Program-made: the position numbers and the translations under genes | The notes under the pieces: generated by a model | Told to the model about the DNA's origin: nothing | The model's database searches: none | What the model saw: the letters and a program-made list of their open reading frames with translations, nothing else | In this document: piece by piece, positions 7,200 through 15,406 of the stretch | Position numbering within the stretch: the first letter of the stretch is position 1 | Layout: each line of letters starts with the position of its first letter | Source: Actinomycetes bacterium | GTDB lineage: Bacteria > Actinomycetota > Thermoleophilia > Solirubrobacterales > Solirubrobacteraceae | Assembly: GCA_021846845.1 (NCBI GenBank) | Contig: JAJZWB010000004.1 | Location: 1 to 54,858, forward strand | Reading direction: 5' to 3' | Length of the DNA: 54,858 nucleotides

Positions 7200-8766
7200 T
7201 CGCCCGCGGCCCGCCGGAGGCCAGCGTCAGGATCGTGAACTGCAGCACCCGGCGCCGCCCGATCGCGTGGAACCCGGGGATCGAATAGCTGCGCTGCATC
7301 CGTGAGGGGATCAGGTTGCAGGCCGCTCCCCACCAGCACAGCGGCTGCTGCGGCGAGCTCATCGAGACGACATCGATCTGCGACACCCGCTCCGGCGCCC
7401 TGAGGACCCGCATGCGGGGCAGGTAGAGCGACAGCGGCAGCAGGTAGGCATAGTGCTGGATCAGGATCGCGCGGCCGGCGGCGGGCGGCGGCCCTAGCGC
7501 CCTGGCGACATAGCGCCAGTCGGGGCGCTGCAGGTTGCGGTCGAGCGCGATCCCAACCGTCGCGAAGATCCCGATCGAGCACAGCGCCGCGGTCACCGCC
7601 AGGCCGAGCGCCCTGGTGCGGTCGGCCGCCAGCCCGCCGGTGACCGCGACCGCCGCGGGCAGCCAGAGCGCGATGATGTTGCGCGTGATCAGGTCGTCGA
7701 ACCCGGCGACGACGAGGATCAGCGCGAGCGCGAACCCGCCCAGCGCCAGCGCGCCAGCCACCAGGGCCCGGCGCCGCTGGGACCGGTCGGCTCCGACGGC
7801 CAGCAGTCCGAGGGCGACGATCGCGAGCGCGAACGCCAGGAACTTGAACAGCGTCCGGTCAGGCATATCTGTCCCGATCAGGAACTGCGGGATGATCTGG
7901 CGCAGGCGCGGCCCGAACGGCGCCGACGCGATCCAGCTGTCGTTGCCGGTCGCGTTCTGCGACAGCGCGAGCGGCAGCAGCGCCAGGCCGCACGCGGCCG
8001 CCAGCGCGAAGGCGATCCGCACGCCCCGGCTGTCGCGGCGCTCGACCAGCAGCCACAGCGCCTGCGGCACCACCGCGACCAGCGCGTAGTAGTGGGTCGC
8101 GAGCGCCAGCCCGGAGGCCGCCACCCACAGCGCCAGCCGCCCGGGCGAGGGATCCGCCCGCGCCCGCAGCCAGGCCAGCAGCGACAGACCTGTCATCAGC
8201 ACCAGGAGGGAGTACGCGCGCGCCTCCTGCGAGTACCAGATCAGGAGCGGGCTCGTGGCGGTCAGCGCCGCCGCGATCAGACCCGCGCGCTCCGCGCCCG
8301 CGCCGCGCGCGCGTCCCGGGCCGGCGACGGGCCCCGGCAGGCCGCTCGCGGCCGCGGCGACTGGCCCTGAGGCAGTCGCGCCGCGCCGGTGGGGGCGATC
8401 TCCATAGAGCTGCGCCGCGACGCCGTAGGCGACCGGGATCGCGAGCGTGCCCGCCACGGCCGACAGGGACCGCACCCCCGCCTCGCCGAACCCGAACACG
8501 CGCGCCCACACCCAGGCGATGCAGTAGTACAGCGGCGGGGTCGACTCGCTCTGAGGCAGCAGGCCCAGCATCTTCCCGGGCGACAGGTGGATCAGCAGCA
8601 CGGTGTTGCCCTCGTCGAACCAGAATCCCTGGTGCCCGATCCTCCAGAGGCGAAGCGCCGCGCCGAGCGCGGTCAGGGCGAGCACCGCGACGCCCGCGGA
8701 GAGGCCGGCGCGCGCCTCGCGGCGGACGAGGCCGAGGTCGGGTCGGACTGCCGAGCTCGCGCTCAC
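7123..8766 (-). CDS. GT39-like (PMT/ArnT superfamily) membrane glycosyltransferase
   Basis: Polytopic GT-C glycosyltransferase of 547 residues, expected to transfer a sugar from a polyprenyl-phosphate donor outside the membrane. The first extracytoplasmic loop has FWFDEGN (48-54), the Asp-Glu pair typical of GT-C catalytic loops. Further on come 'STPPLYY' and 'WYSQEARAYSLLVL', both standard in GT39-like bacterial proteins. About ten hydrophobic segments are visible, with a C-terminal soluble domain from about 400. Residues about 125-162 are a Gly/Ala/Pro/Arg-rich insert breaking the usual TM2-TM3 spacing. GTG 8766 is the start. A minus-strand TAGGGT (8778-8783) lies 11 nt upstream. Acceptor and sugar unknown. 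Confidence 0.8.
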   Translation of the reverse strand: MSASSAVRPDLGLVRREARAGLSAGVAVLALTALGAALRLWRIGHQGFWFDEGNTVLLIHLSPGKMLGLLPQSESTPPLYYCIAWVWARVFGFGEAGVRSLSAVAGTLAIPVAYGVAAQLYGDRPHRRGATASGPVAAAASGLPGPVAGPGRARGAGAERAGLIAAALTATSPLLIWYSQEARAYSLLVLMTGLSLLAWLRARADPSPGRLALWVAASGLALATHYYALVAVVPQALWLLVERRDSRGVRIAFALAAACGLALLPLALSQNATGNDSWIASAPFGPRLRQIIPQFLIGTDMPDRTLFKFLAFALAIVALGLLAVGADRSQRRRALVAGALALGGFALALILVVAGFDDLITRNIIALWLPAAVAVTGGLAADRTRALGLAVTAALCSIGIFATVGIALDRNLQRPDWRYVARALGPPPAAGRAILIQHYAYLLPLSLYLPRMRVLRAPERVSQIDVVSMSSPQQPLCWWGAACNLIPSRMQRSYSIPGFHAIGRRRVLQFTILTLASGGPRAITRREVAATLRTTRLGHDVLIYERG

Positions 8767-8777
8767 GGTGAGGGCGA

Positions 8778-8783
8778 ACCCTA
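8778..8783 (-). promoter_or_regulatory. Candidate -10 (TAGGGT) for the GT39-like gene
   Basis: Minus-strand TAGGGT lies 11 nt before the GTG start at 8766, in the 128-bp divergent spacer shared with the gene at 8895. Confidence 0.35.
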
Positions 8784-8882
8784 GTCCACGGAGGCGGCGG
8801 CGCCACCGGCCGGGAAGCGGCCGAGGCGCCTTAACCGGATCGCAACGGCGCTTCTCGGCGGGGGGAAAGCTCGCCGCGTCAC

Positions 8883-8888
8883 TATCTT
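8883..8888 (+). promoter_or_regulatory. -10 box TATCTT for the gene at 8895
   Basis: TATCTT fits TANNNT and ends 6 nt before ATG 8895. The intervening bases contain no Shine-Dalgarno sequence, consistent with a leaderless transcript. Confidence 0.5.
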
Positions 8889-8894
8889 GCGCAC

Positions 8895-10421
8895 ATGCGC
8901 GAAGACCAGGCCAGCCCCGACGCGGTCGTCGCGCTGCACGCGGGCGCGCTCGTTGGAGCGCCCGGGCTGCGCGCCGGAGAGGCGCCGATCACGGTGCCCC
9001 ACCCGGCCGGCGGTCCGGACGGCGGCAGGGGCGCGCCCTGGCGCCGCGAGTCGCCGCGCATCTCGGGGGCGCTTCGCGGCCGCGCCGCGGCGCGGCTGGC
9101 CGTCGGGTTCCTGATCCTCGCGACCGCGGCGATCGTCGTGACGGCGGCCGGCGGCCCCTCCATGCTCGTGCCGCGCGCGGCCGAGGCGTTCCCCGCCTGG
9201 GAGGCCGGTCCGCTTCACCTGCTGTCGCTGCGGCCGATCCTGGACCCGGTGACGCTCGGACGGGCGTTCAGCGTCGTCGTGCTGGCGATGCTCGCCGCCT
9301 ACGGGGTGACGCTGCTCGCGGTCCGCTCGCTGTCGACGCGCGCCGTCGTCGCGGCGGTGCTGGCGCTGCACCTGATCGTGCTGCTGAGCCCGCCGATGCA
9401 GCTGACCGACATCTTCAACTACCTGGGCTACGCGCGGCTCGGCGCGCTGCACGGGCTCAACCCATACAGCCACGTGATCCGCCAGGAGCTCTTCGACCCG
9501 GTCTCGGCGTTCGCCAGCTGGCACAACCTCCGCAGCCCCTACGGGTGGCTGTTCACGGCGCTGACGTACCCGCTCGCGTTCGTGTCGCTGCCGATCGCCT
9601 ACTGGGCGGTCAAGATCGTCACGGTCGCGATCGCGCTCGCGTTCGTGGCCCTGGTCGCGCACTGCGCCCGGCGGCTCGGCCGCGACCCGCGCGTCGCCGT
9701 CGCGTTCGTGGCTTTCAACCCGATCTACATCGTCTACGCGGTCGGCGGCTTCCACAACGACTTCTTCATGCTCACGCCGATGCTCGGCTCGGTCGCGCTG
9801 CTGCTCGCGCGCCGCGACCGCCTGTCCGGCGCGGTGCTGATGCTCGGCGTGGCGACCAAGTTCACGGCCGTGCTGCTGCTCCCGTTCCTGCTCCTGGCGG
9901 CGCGAGATCGCCGCCGCCGGGTGGACGTGATCGTCGGCGCGATCGCCGGCGCGCTGCCGCTGGCGGTCCTGAGCCTGGCGCTGTTCGGCCCGACGCTGCC
10001 CAACCTCGCCCAGCAGAGCGCCGTCCTCACCGGGACGAGCATCCCGAACCTGTTCGGCCTGCTGGCGGGCGTCGGCGGCGCCACGCCGCTGCTGCTCAAG
10101 CTCGCGGAGGCGGGCGTGGTGGCGGTCGTGGCGCACCAGTTCCTGCGCGGCCGGGACTGGCTCGCCGGGGCCGGGTGGTCGACGCTGGCGCTGATCGCGA
10201 GCCTGGGCTGGCTGATGCCCTGGTACGTGGTCTGGCTGCTGCCGCTGGCCGCGATCGGCTCAAGCGTGCGCCTGCGACGCGCCGCGATCCTGATGACGGT
10301 CTTCCTGGTGCTCGCGTTCCTGCCGGAGACCGCGTACTGGATGTCTAGCCACAACGTCCAGCTGCTCGATACGCCCGCCGGCCAGTCGGCCCTGTCACTT
10401 CAGGATAAGCTCGCCAACTGA
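8895..10421 (+). CDS. GT87/MptB-like polyprenol-phosphate-dependent glycosyltransferase
   Basis: Integral-membrane GT-C enzyme of 508 residues. After an approximately 60-residue Pro/Gly-rich cytoplasmic leader there are roughly 11 hydrophobic helices. The key loop is 'LTDIFNYLGYARLGALHGLNPY' (spanning about 168-190): an Asp after TM3, a Y-x-x-x-A-R and a terminal G-x-N-P-Y, as in GT87 and the MptA/MptB alpha-mannosyltransferases that use polyprenyl-phosphate-mannose. 'FNPIYIVYAVGGFHNDFFML' is a second motif of that group. This suggests mannan or arabinomannan-type envelope glycan assembly, which is inference. A hairpin terminator follows at 10426. It is flanked by other GT-C genes. Confidence 0.75.
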   Translation: MREDQASPDAVVALHAGALVGAPGLRAGEAPITVPHPAGGPDGGRGAPWRRESPRISGALRGRAAARLAVGFLILATAAIVVTAAGGPSMLVPRAAEAFPAWEAGPLHLLSLRPILDPVTLGRAFSVVVLAMLAAYGVTLLAVRSLSTRAVVAAVLALHLIVLLSPPMQLTDIFNYLGYARLGALHGLNPYSHVIRQELFDPVSAFASWHNLRSPYGWLFTALTYPLAFVSLPIAYWAVKIVTVAIALAFVALVAHCARRLGRDPRVAVAFVAFNPIYIVYAVGGFHNDFFMLTPMLGSVALLLARRDRLSGAVLMLGVATKFTAVLLLPFLLLAARDRRRRVDVIVGAIAGALPLAVLSLALFGPTLPNLAQQSAVLTGTSIPNLFGLLAGVGGATPLLLKLAEAGVVAVVAHQFLRGRDWLAGAGWSTLALIASLGWLMPWYVVWLLPLAAIGSSVRLRRAAILMTVFLVLAFLPETAYWMSSHNVQLLDTPAGQSALSLQDKLAN

Positions 10422-10425
10422 AGCT

Positions 10426-10443
10426 GGCCGGTCCGGCCGTTTT
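10426..10443 (+). terminator. Rho-independent terminator
   Basis: The stem GGCCG (10426-10430)/CGGCC (10434-10438) with loop GTC is followed by GTTTT, 5 bp after the stop of the 8895 gene. It is the clearest hairpin-plus-T-run in the window and is followed at once by the next gene's -10. Confidence 0.6.
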
Positions 10444-10451
10444 GCTCTGCT

Positions 10452-10457
10452 TAGCTT
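10452..10457 (+). promoter_or_regulatory. -10 box TAGCTT for the gene at 10465
   Basis: TAGCTT ends exactly 7 nt before GTG 10465 with no Shine-Dalgarno between them. It starts 9 nt after the terminator T-run, so the spacer is a compact terminator plus leaderless promoter. Confidence 0.5.
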
Positions 10458-10464
10458 CGGCTTC

Positions 10465-12150
10465 GTGAGCGTGCACTCCCCGCCGGTCGCGGCCGGGCCG
10501 GAATCGTTAACGCGGAGGATCGCGGTTCCGTACCGTCGGCTTGGCGTCGACCCGGCGGAGCTGGGCGTGCTCGCGGCCTTCGCGCTGTTCTCGGTCTGGA
10601 TCGTGGCGCTCGATCTGGTCAACGCCAGCGACCGCGGCCTGGTGTGGACCGGGACCGACGGGTTCTTCATCGTCGACCAGATGCAGTACCTGGCGTGGAT
10701 CCAGTCCGCGGCGCATCACCTCCTGTCCTCGAACCTGTTCGTCCTGCGCCCCACGCCGGCGGACTACTTCCAGCCGGCGATCGAGCTCTCGGCCGCGCTG
10801 ACCGCCCTCGGGATCGCGCCCTGGCTTTCGCTGCTGCTGTGGAAGCCGGTCGCGGTGGTCGGGCTGTTCGCGGCGGCGCGCGCCGTCGTGCACCGCTGCC
10901 TGGGCGGGCGCGCGCAGCGGCGCGCGGCGCTCACGCTGGCGATCCTGTTCGGCTCCTTCAGCGTCGTCTACGGGGCCTTCGGGATCGTCGGCGACATGAT
11001 GCCCACCTGGCTCTCGTGGGGCTATCCGTTCGGGCTGATGGCGGTCGCGGCGCTCGCCTATGCGCTGGTGCGCTACGACCGGGCACGGGCCGACGGCCGC
11101 TGGTCGTGGGGCCCGGGGCTGCTGGGGGCGCTCGCCAGCGCGCTGCACCCATGGCAGGGCGAGACGCTGATCCTGATCGTGCTCGGCGCCGAGCTGTGGC
11201 GGGCGCGGGAGTGGGCCGCCGGGTCGCCCGCCGACCGCCGGCGCGCGCTCACGCTGCCCGCGCTGACGCTCGTGCTGACCGGGGCGCCGCTGCTCTACTA
11301 CCTGCTGCTCGGCCACCTGGACGTCTCCTGGGGCCTGGCGCGCGACGCCTCCAAGCACGCCTTCTCGCTGGTGTCGGTCGCGATCGGCGCCGCGCCGCTG
11401 GCGCTGCCGGCACTGCTCGGTTACCGGGGCCGCAGCGAGAGCCGGCTGGAGCTGATGCTGCGGCTGTGGCCGCCGGTGGCGCTCGCGATCTGGGTGTTCT
11501 CCGCCACCGGTCTGAGCGCGACGCCGCTGCACGCCTTCAACGGGATCACCATCCCGCTCTCGGTCCTCGCCGTCGGGGGCGTCCAGCGGTCGCGGCTGCG
11601 CTCGCTCCCGCGCGGGCGGGCGATCGCCTGGCTCGCGATCGCGGCGGGGACGATCCCGGCCAACGCGTACGCGATCGCCGTCTCGCACACGTTCGTGCGC
11701 CCGACCCCGGGCAACGCCAACTTCATCACCCGTGACGAGGGCGCCGCGCTCGCCTACCTGGCGCGCGACCCGACCCCCGGAGGCGTGCTGACGCGGTTCT
11801 ACCTCGGCGAGGCCGTCCCGGCCCGCACCGGCCGCCGGACGTTCGTGGGCGACTGCCTGTGGTCGGAGCCTCGCTGCATGCCCCGCTCGCTCGCCGCGGA
11901 CGCCCTGTTCGAGGGCAGGGACAGGCCGGCCGTGGCGCGGGCGTTCGTGCGCGACTCCGGCGCGCGCTTCCTGCTGGCCGGCTGCAGCCCCCAGGACGTC
12001 CCGCTGCGCGGGGAGCTCGGGGCGATGGTCGTGGCGGTGCGCCGCTTCGGCTGTGCGACCGTCTACGAGCTCGGCCGGCCGTCTGCGCCGACGGGCCCTC
12101 TGGCACAATTGACAGGCGATGCGTCTGTTCGCGCTTCGAGGCGCCAATAG
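10465..12150 (+). CDS. Polytopic membrane protein, probable GT-C glycosyltransferase
   Basis: 561 residues from GTG 10465 with about eleven hydrophobic segments (first at about 36-52) and a soluble C-terminal domain from about 425. The first large extracytoplasmic loop ('WTGTDGFFIVDQMQYLAWIQ', residues 61-80) has acidic residues and aromatics arranged as in GT-C catalytic loops, followed by 'YGAFGIVGDMMPTWLSWGYP'. I do not recognise a defined family. The neighbourhood of GT-C genes supports envelope glycan or lipid-linked sugar work. The last 10 codons overlap the start of the chorismate mutase gene by 32 bp, so the two are probably co-transcribed. Confidence 0.6.
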   Translation: MSVHSPPVAAGPESLTRRIAVPYRRLGVDPAELGVLAAFALFSVWIVALDLVNASDRGLVWTGTDGFFIVDQMQYLAWIQSAAHHLLSSNLFVLRPTPADYFQPAIELSAALTALGIAPWLSLLLWKPVAVVGLFAAARAVVHRCLGGRAQRRAALTLAILFGSFSVVYGAFGIVGDMMPTWLSWGYPFGLMAVAALAYALVRYDRARADGRWSWGPGLLGALASALHPWQGETLILIVLGAELWRAREWAAGSPADRRRALTLPALTLVLTGAPLLYYLLLGHLDVSWGLARDASKHAFSLVSVAIGAAPLALPALLGYRGRSESRLELMLRLWPPVALAIWVFSATGLSATPLHAFNGITIPLSVLAVGGVQRSRLRSLPRGRAIAWLAIAAGTIPANAYAIAVSHTFVRPTPGNANFITRDEGAALAYLARDPTPGGVLTRFYLGEAVPARTGRRTFVGDCLWSEPRCMPRSLAADALFEGRDRPAVARAFVRDSGARFLLAGCSPQDVPLRGELGAMVVAVRRFGCATVYELGRPSAPTGPLAQLTGDASVRASRRQ

Positions 12151-12484
12151 CGTCGAGGCCAACGAGGCGCGCGCGATCCTGGAGGGCACGTCCGTCCTGA
12201 TCCGGGAGCTGATGGATCGCAACTCGCTGGACACCGAATCGATGGTCAGCTGCATCTTCACGCTCACCGACGATCTCGACGCGGAGTTCCCGGCGGTCGC
12301 CGCGCGGGCGCTCGGGATGGACCGGGTCGCGCTGCTGTGCACTCGTGAGGTGCCGGTGCCGGGGTCGCTGCCGCGCGTGATCAGGCTGCTGCTGCACTAC
12401 TACGCGCCCGAGGACCACCGGCCGCGGCACGTCTACCTGGGCGCGGCGCGGGCGCTGAGGTCGGACCTGGAGGCGGCGCAGTGA
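12119..12484 (+). CDS. aroH: Monofunctional chorismate mutase, AroH class
   Basis: Rearranges chorismate to prephenate, the branch to Phe and Tyr. The 121-residue trimeric-type AroH fold is clear. By comparison with the Bacillus subtilis enzyme, the active-site residues are all present: Arg7 in LRGAN, Cys74 and Glu77 in 'LLCTREVPVPGSLP', Arg89 in RVIRLLLHYY, and Tyr106 in RHVYLGAA. ATG 12119 lies inside the end of the upstream membrane-protein gene. An aminotransferase gene starts 30 bp after it, and the aro operon follows after a further GT-C gene, so it belongs to the aromatic amino acid set of this window. Confidence 0.93.
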   Translation: MRLFALRGANSVEANEARAILEGTSVLIRELMDRNSLDTESMVSCIFTLTDDLDAEFPAVAARALGMDRVALLCTREVPVPGSLPRVIRLLLHYYAPEDHRPRHVYLGAARALRSDLEAAQ

Positions 12485-12514
12485 GGCGGCGCGCGGGCGC
12501 CCGCCGGGGGCACG

Positions 12515-13609
12515 ATGACGCTTGAGTTCGCTCAGCGGATCTCCCGCATCCCCTCCTACCCGCTCGCGGACGGCTACGACCTGGGCTCGGGCACCGCGAT
12601 GCTCGCCTCCAACGAGTCGTCCTTCGCGCCATCGCCCGCCGTGCTGGACGCGGCGGCGCGCGCGCTGAGCGGCGCCAACCGCTACCCGGACCCGTCCTAC
12701 TCGGCGCTGCGCCGGGCGCTCGCGGACCGCTACGACATCCCAAGGGAGCGGATCGCGCTCGGCAACGGCTCCTGCGACATCCTGCTGGCGGCCGGGGAGG
12801 CGCTGCTGGAGCCCGGCGCCGAGGTCGTCTACGCGTGGCCGGCGTTCAGCGTCTACCCGCACCTCGCGGCCGCCTCCGGGGCGCGCGCGATCGAGGTCGC
12901 GCTCGACGATCGAGCCCGCCACGACCTGGACGCGATCGCCACCGAGGTCACCGTAGCCACTCGCCTGGTGCTGGTCTGCAACCCCAACAACCCGACCTCC
13001 ACGGCGCTCCCGCTGGAGCGGGTCGAGGCGTTCCTGGAGCGGGTGCCGCGGCACGTGTGCGTGATCCTCGACGAGGCCTACGTCGAGTTCTCGCTCACGG
13101 TCGGCGACACCTACGCATCGGTTGAGCTGCTGCGGCGCTGGCCGAACCTGGTGCTGCTGCGCACCTTCTCCAAGGCCTACGGGCTCGCGGGCCTGCGCGT
13201 CGGCTACGCGCTCTGCGGCTCCGAGTCCTTCCGCGCGGCCGTCGACCAGGTCCGCCAGCCGTTCTCGCTCAACGCCGCGGCGCAGGCCGCGGCGGTCGAG
13301 GCGCTGCGCCACCAGGAGGAGGTGGAGCGCCGCGTCGCGCACGTGGTGGCGGGACGCGCGGAGCTGATCGACGGTCTGCGGGCGCTCGGCCTCTGGACCG
13401 CCGACTCGGATGCGAACTTCATCTGGACGCACCTGCCGGAGCAGGTCGTCGAAGCCGACGTGACCGCCGGTCTTGCAGCACGCGGGGTGCTGGTCCGGGC
13501 GGGCGCCGCACTGGGGCGCCAGGGGTCACTGCGGGTAACGGTCGGGACCGATGAGGAGAACGGCCGGTTCCTGGGCGCACTGGGAGAGATCCTGGGAGCG
13601 AGCCCATGA
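12515..13609 (+). CDS. hisC: HisC/aromatic aminotransferase (PLP fold type I)
   Basis: Class I/II aminotransferase of 364 residues. PLP contacts: CNPNNPT (155-161), DEAY (186-189), the Schiff-base Lys220 in RTFSKAYG, and an Arg-containing 'LRVTVGT' near the C-terminus. The family is annotated histidinol-phosphate aminotransferase, but the same fold serves as Phe/Tyr aminotransferase in actinobacteria. Its place between chorismate mutase and the DAHP synthase/TyrA operon, with no his genes nearby, makes a role in the last step of Phe/Tyr synthesis more likely. Substrate cannot be decided from sequence. A GT-C gene starts 7 nt after its stop. Confidence 0.88.
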   Translation: MTLEFAQRISRIPSYPLADGYDLGSGTAMLASNESSFAPSPAVLDAAARALSGANRYPDPSYSALRRALADRYDIPRERIALGNGSCDILLAAGEALLEPGAEVVYAWPAFSVYPHLAAASGARAIEVALDDRARHDLDAIATEVTVATRLVLVCNPNNPTSTALPLERVEAFLERVPRHVCVILDEAYVEFSLTVGDTYASVELLRRWPNLVLLRTFSKAYGLAGLRVGYALCGSESFRAAVDQVRQPFSLNAAAQAAAVEALRHQEEVERRVAHVVAGRAELIDGLRALGLWTADSDANFIWTHLPEQVVEADVTAGLAARGVLVRAGAALGRQGSLRVTVGTDEENGRFLGALGEILGASP

Positions 13610-13616
13610 ACCGATC

Positions 13617-15065
13617 GTGACGGGCTCGGGGCCGCTCACCATCGGGCCGCGAACCGGCCGCGGCCGGCGACGCCCGCCGGCCGCGCGCGGTCACCTGCGC
13701 GCCTGGCTGCTGACCGCCGCCGCGATCGTGGCGGCGTCCGTCGCGGTCGTGTTCGCGACCGGCATGCGCCCCGACTACGACGCGTTCGGGTGGCTGGTGT
13801 GGGGCAAGCAGGTCCTGCACTGGAACCTGAACCTGGACGGCGCGCCGTCGTGGAAGCCGCTCACCTTCCTGTTCACGCTTCCCTTCGCGCTCGCGGGCCA
13901 CGCCCAGATGTATCTGTGGATGATCACGGCGGTGGCCGGCGCGCTGGCCGGCTGCGTGTTCGCCGCCCGGGTCGTCTTCAGGCTGACCGGCCCGTGCCCG
14001 GAGCGCCCGTGGGCGCCATACGCGGCGGCGGCGTTCACCGCCGTGAGCCTGCTCGGGCTGGCCACCTACTCGCGCCTGATCCTGATCGCAAATTCCGACC
14101 CGGTGGTCGTCACGCTGTGCCTGGCGGCGATCGACGCGCATCTGTGCGGGCGGCGGCGGCTCGCGTTCTGGCTGCTGTTCCTCGGCTCTCTCGGGCGGCC
14201 GGAGCTGTGGCCGATCAACGGCCTGTACGCGCTCTGGATGGCCCGTGAGGATCGGCGCACGCTGCCGGTGTCGGCGCTGGGGCTGGCGCTGATCCCGGCG
14301 GCCTGGTTCGTAATCCCCGCGCTCACATCGCGCAGCTGGTTCATCGCCGGCGACCTGGCGCTGCACCAGAAGACGGCGATCCACGGGTCGAAGATCCTCG
14401 GCGTGATCTCGCGCCTGCGCAGCCTCTACGGGCTGCCGATGCAGATCGCGGTGGTGGCGGCGATCGCGGTCGCGGTCCGCCGTCGCGACCGCGCCACGCT
14501 GACGGTCGCGGCGGCAGCGCTGCTGTGGGTGGTGATCGAGATCGGCTTTGCCTATCACGGCTGGTCGGCGGTCAACCGCTACATGATCGAGGCCGGCGCA
14601 GCGCTGGTCCTGATCGCGGGAGTCGGGGTCGGGCGGGCGCTGACCGTCCTGCGCCCGCCGGCCGCCGCCAGGCTGGGCCCGCTGGCCGTCTTGGCTCTGG
14701 TGGCGGCGATGGTCCCGCTCGCGCGGTCCTGGGCGCGCCAGGCCCACGTCGACCTGGACAACGCGCGCGCCCACGCCAAGCAGGTTCGCCGGCTGGAGGC
14801 CGTCGTGCGGAGGATCGGAGGGCCGGCGGCGATCAGGTCGTGCGGCCAGCCGACCTCGCTGCTCGGCTTCCAGAGCACCGTCGCCTGGGTGGTGGGCGTC
14901 AACGTCGGAGACGTGGGATTCCACCCGGGCATCGCGATCCACGATCGCGAGCCGATCGTGATGCTCAAGCCGCATGACCTCGGCTGGCAGGTCCGGGTCT
15001 ACAACATGCCGCCGTCGCGGGCCGCTCGGTGCGACAGGCTGGCGACCGACTCGGCGATGGGGTGA
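13617..15065 (+). CDS. Polytopic membrane protein, probable GT-C glycosyltransferase
   Basis: 482 residues from GTG 13617, just after the aminotransferase stop. After a short basic N-terminus there are about ten hydrophobic segments. The first loop reads 'MRPDYDAFGWLVWGKQVLHW', the D-x-F-G-x-L-V-W-G pattern seen in uncharacterised actinobacterial GT-C proteins, and 'YSRLILIANSDPVVVTL' and 'GRPELWPI' follow as in their TM4-TM5 region. The function is likely sugar transfer from a polyprenyl-phosphate donor. An upstream in-frame ATG at 13551 would overlap hisC by about 60 bp and add a non-hydrophobic stretch, so I prefer GTG 13617. Confidence 0.65.
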   Translation: MTGSGPLTIGPRTGRGRRRPPAARGHLRAWLLTAAAIVAASVAVVFATGMRPDYDAFGWLVWGKQVLHWNLNLDGAPSWKPLTFLFTLPFALAGHAQMYLWMITAVAGALAGCVFAARVVFRLTGPCPERPWAPYAAAAFTAVSLLGLATYSRLILIANSDPVVVTLCLAAIDAHLCGRRRLAFWLLFLGSLGRPELWPINGLYALWMAREDRRTLPVSALGLALIPAAWFVIPALTSRSWFIAGDLALHQKTAIHGSKILGVISRLRSLYGLPMQIAVVAAIAVAVRRRDRATLTVAAAALLWVVIEIGFAYHGWSAVNRYMIEAGAALVLIAGVGVGRALTVLRPPAAARLGPLAVLALVAAMVPLARSWARQAHVDLDNARAHAKQVRRLEAVVRRIGGPAAIRSCGQPTSLLGFQSTVAWVVGVNVGDVGFHPGIAIHDREPIVMLKPHDLGWQVRVYNMPPSRAARCDRLATDSAMG

Positions 15066-15189
15066 GAGGCCGGCCGGCGACTGCAGCGGCGCGGCGGCGT
15101 GCGGCCGCGGCGCCGCGGCGAGCGGTCACGCCCCTCCGAAGCGCCTCGCAGGGCCGCGGCGCGCGTCTGCTAAAACCGGAGCGGAGCGC

Positions 15190-15282
15190 ATGCGCGACCG
15201 TCGCACCATCCGCCGTCCGATCGCCGCCGCCAATCACGGCGGCACCCGGCGCGCGCGCTTCTACGCCTGGCGATTTATCTAG
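15190..15282 (+). CDS. Candidate aromatic leader peptide upstream of the DAHP synthase operon
   Basis: A 30-codon frame from ATG 15190 to TAG 15280-15282 with GGAG (15178-15181) at a good 8-nt spacing. Most of the peptide is basic, but its C-terminus reads R-F-Y-A-W-R-F-I-stop: Phe, Tyr, Trp and Phe within six codons just before the stop, including the rare codon TTT. The DAHP synthase genes begin 152 bp downstream. Corynebacterium glutamicum is known to control aroF through a short leader (AroR) containing Phe-Tyr-Phe, so a ribosome-stalling attenuator is a natural reading. This gene is inferred from sequence only. It could be a chance frame, although the aromatic cluster is very unusual for this base composition. 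Confidence 0.5.
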   Translation: MRDRRTIRRPIAAANHGGTRRARFYAWRFI

Positions 15283-15288
15283 GCGCCC

Positions 15289-15395
15289 GGCCCAAGACGC
15301 TCGCACGCCCGGTGCGGGCCGCCCGGAGGCCGAGCGCCGCCTGATCGGCGAAGGCGGGCCGCTGCGCCGTCGCCGCAGTTCCGGGCCGGCGGCCG
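15289..15395 (+). promoter_or_regulatory. Possible attenuator hairpins between leader peptide and aroF
   Basis: Stems visible after the leader stop: CGCAC (15302-15306)/GTGCG (15312-15316) with an outer GGCC/GGCC, and CTGCG (15362-15366)/CGCAG (15374-15378) with outer GGCC pairing to 15384-15387. Repeated GGCC blocks allow alternative pairings. There is no T run, so termination would have to be Rho-dependent or act on translation. Confidence 0.35.
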
Positions 15396-15400
15396 TTCCC

Positions 15401-15406
15401 TACAGT
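15401..15406 (+). promoter_or_regulatory. Candidate internal -10 (TACAGT) before aroF
   Basis: TACAGT fits TANNNT and would start a transcript near 15413, downstream of the leader peptide and just ahead of the GAAAGGAAG ribosome-binding site. If active it would bypass attenuation. Confidence 0.25.
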
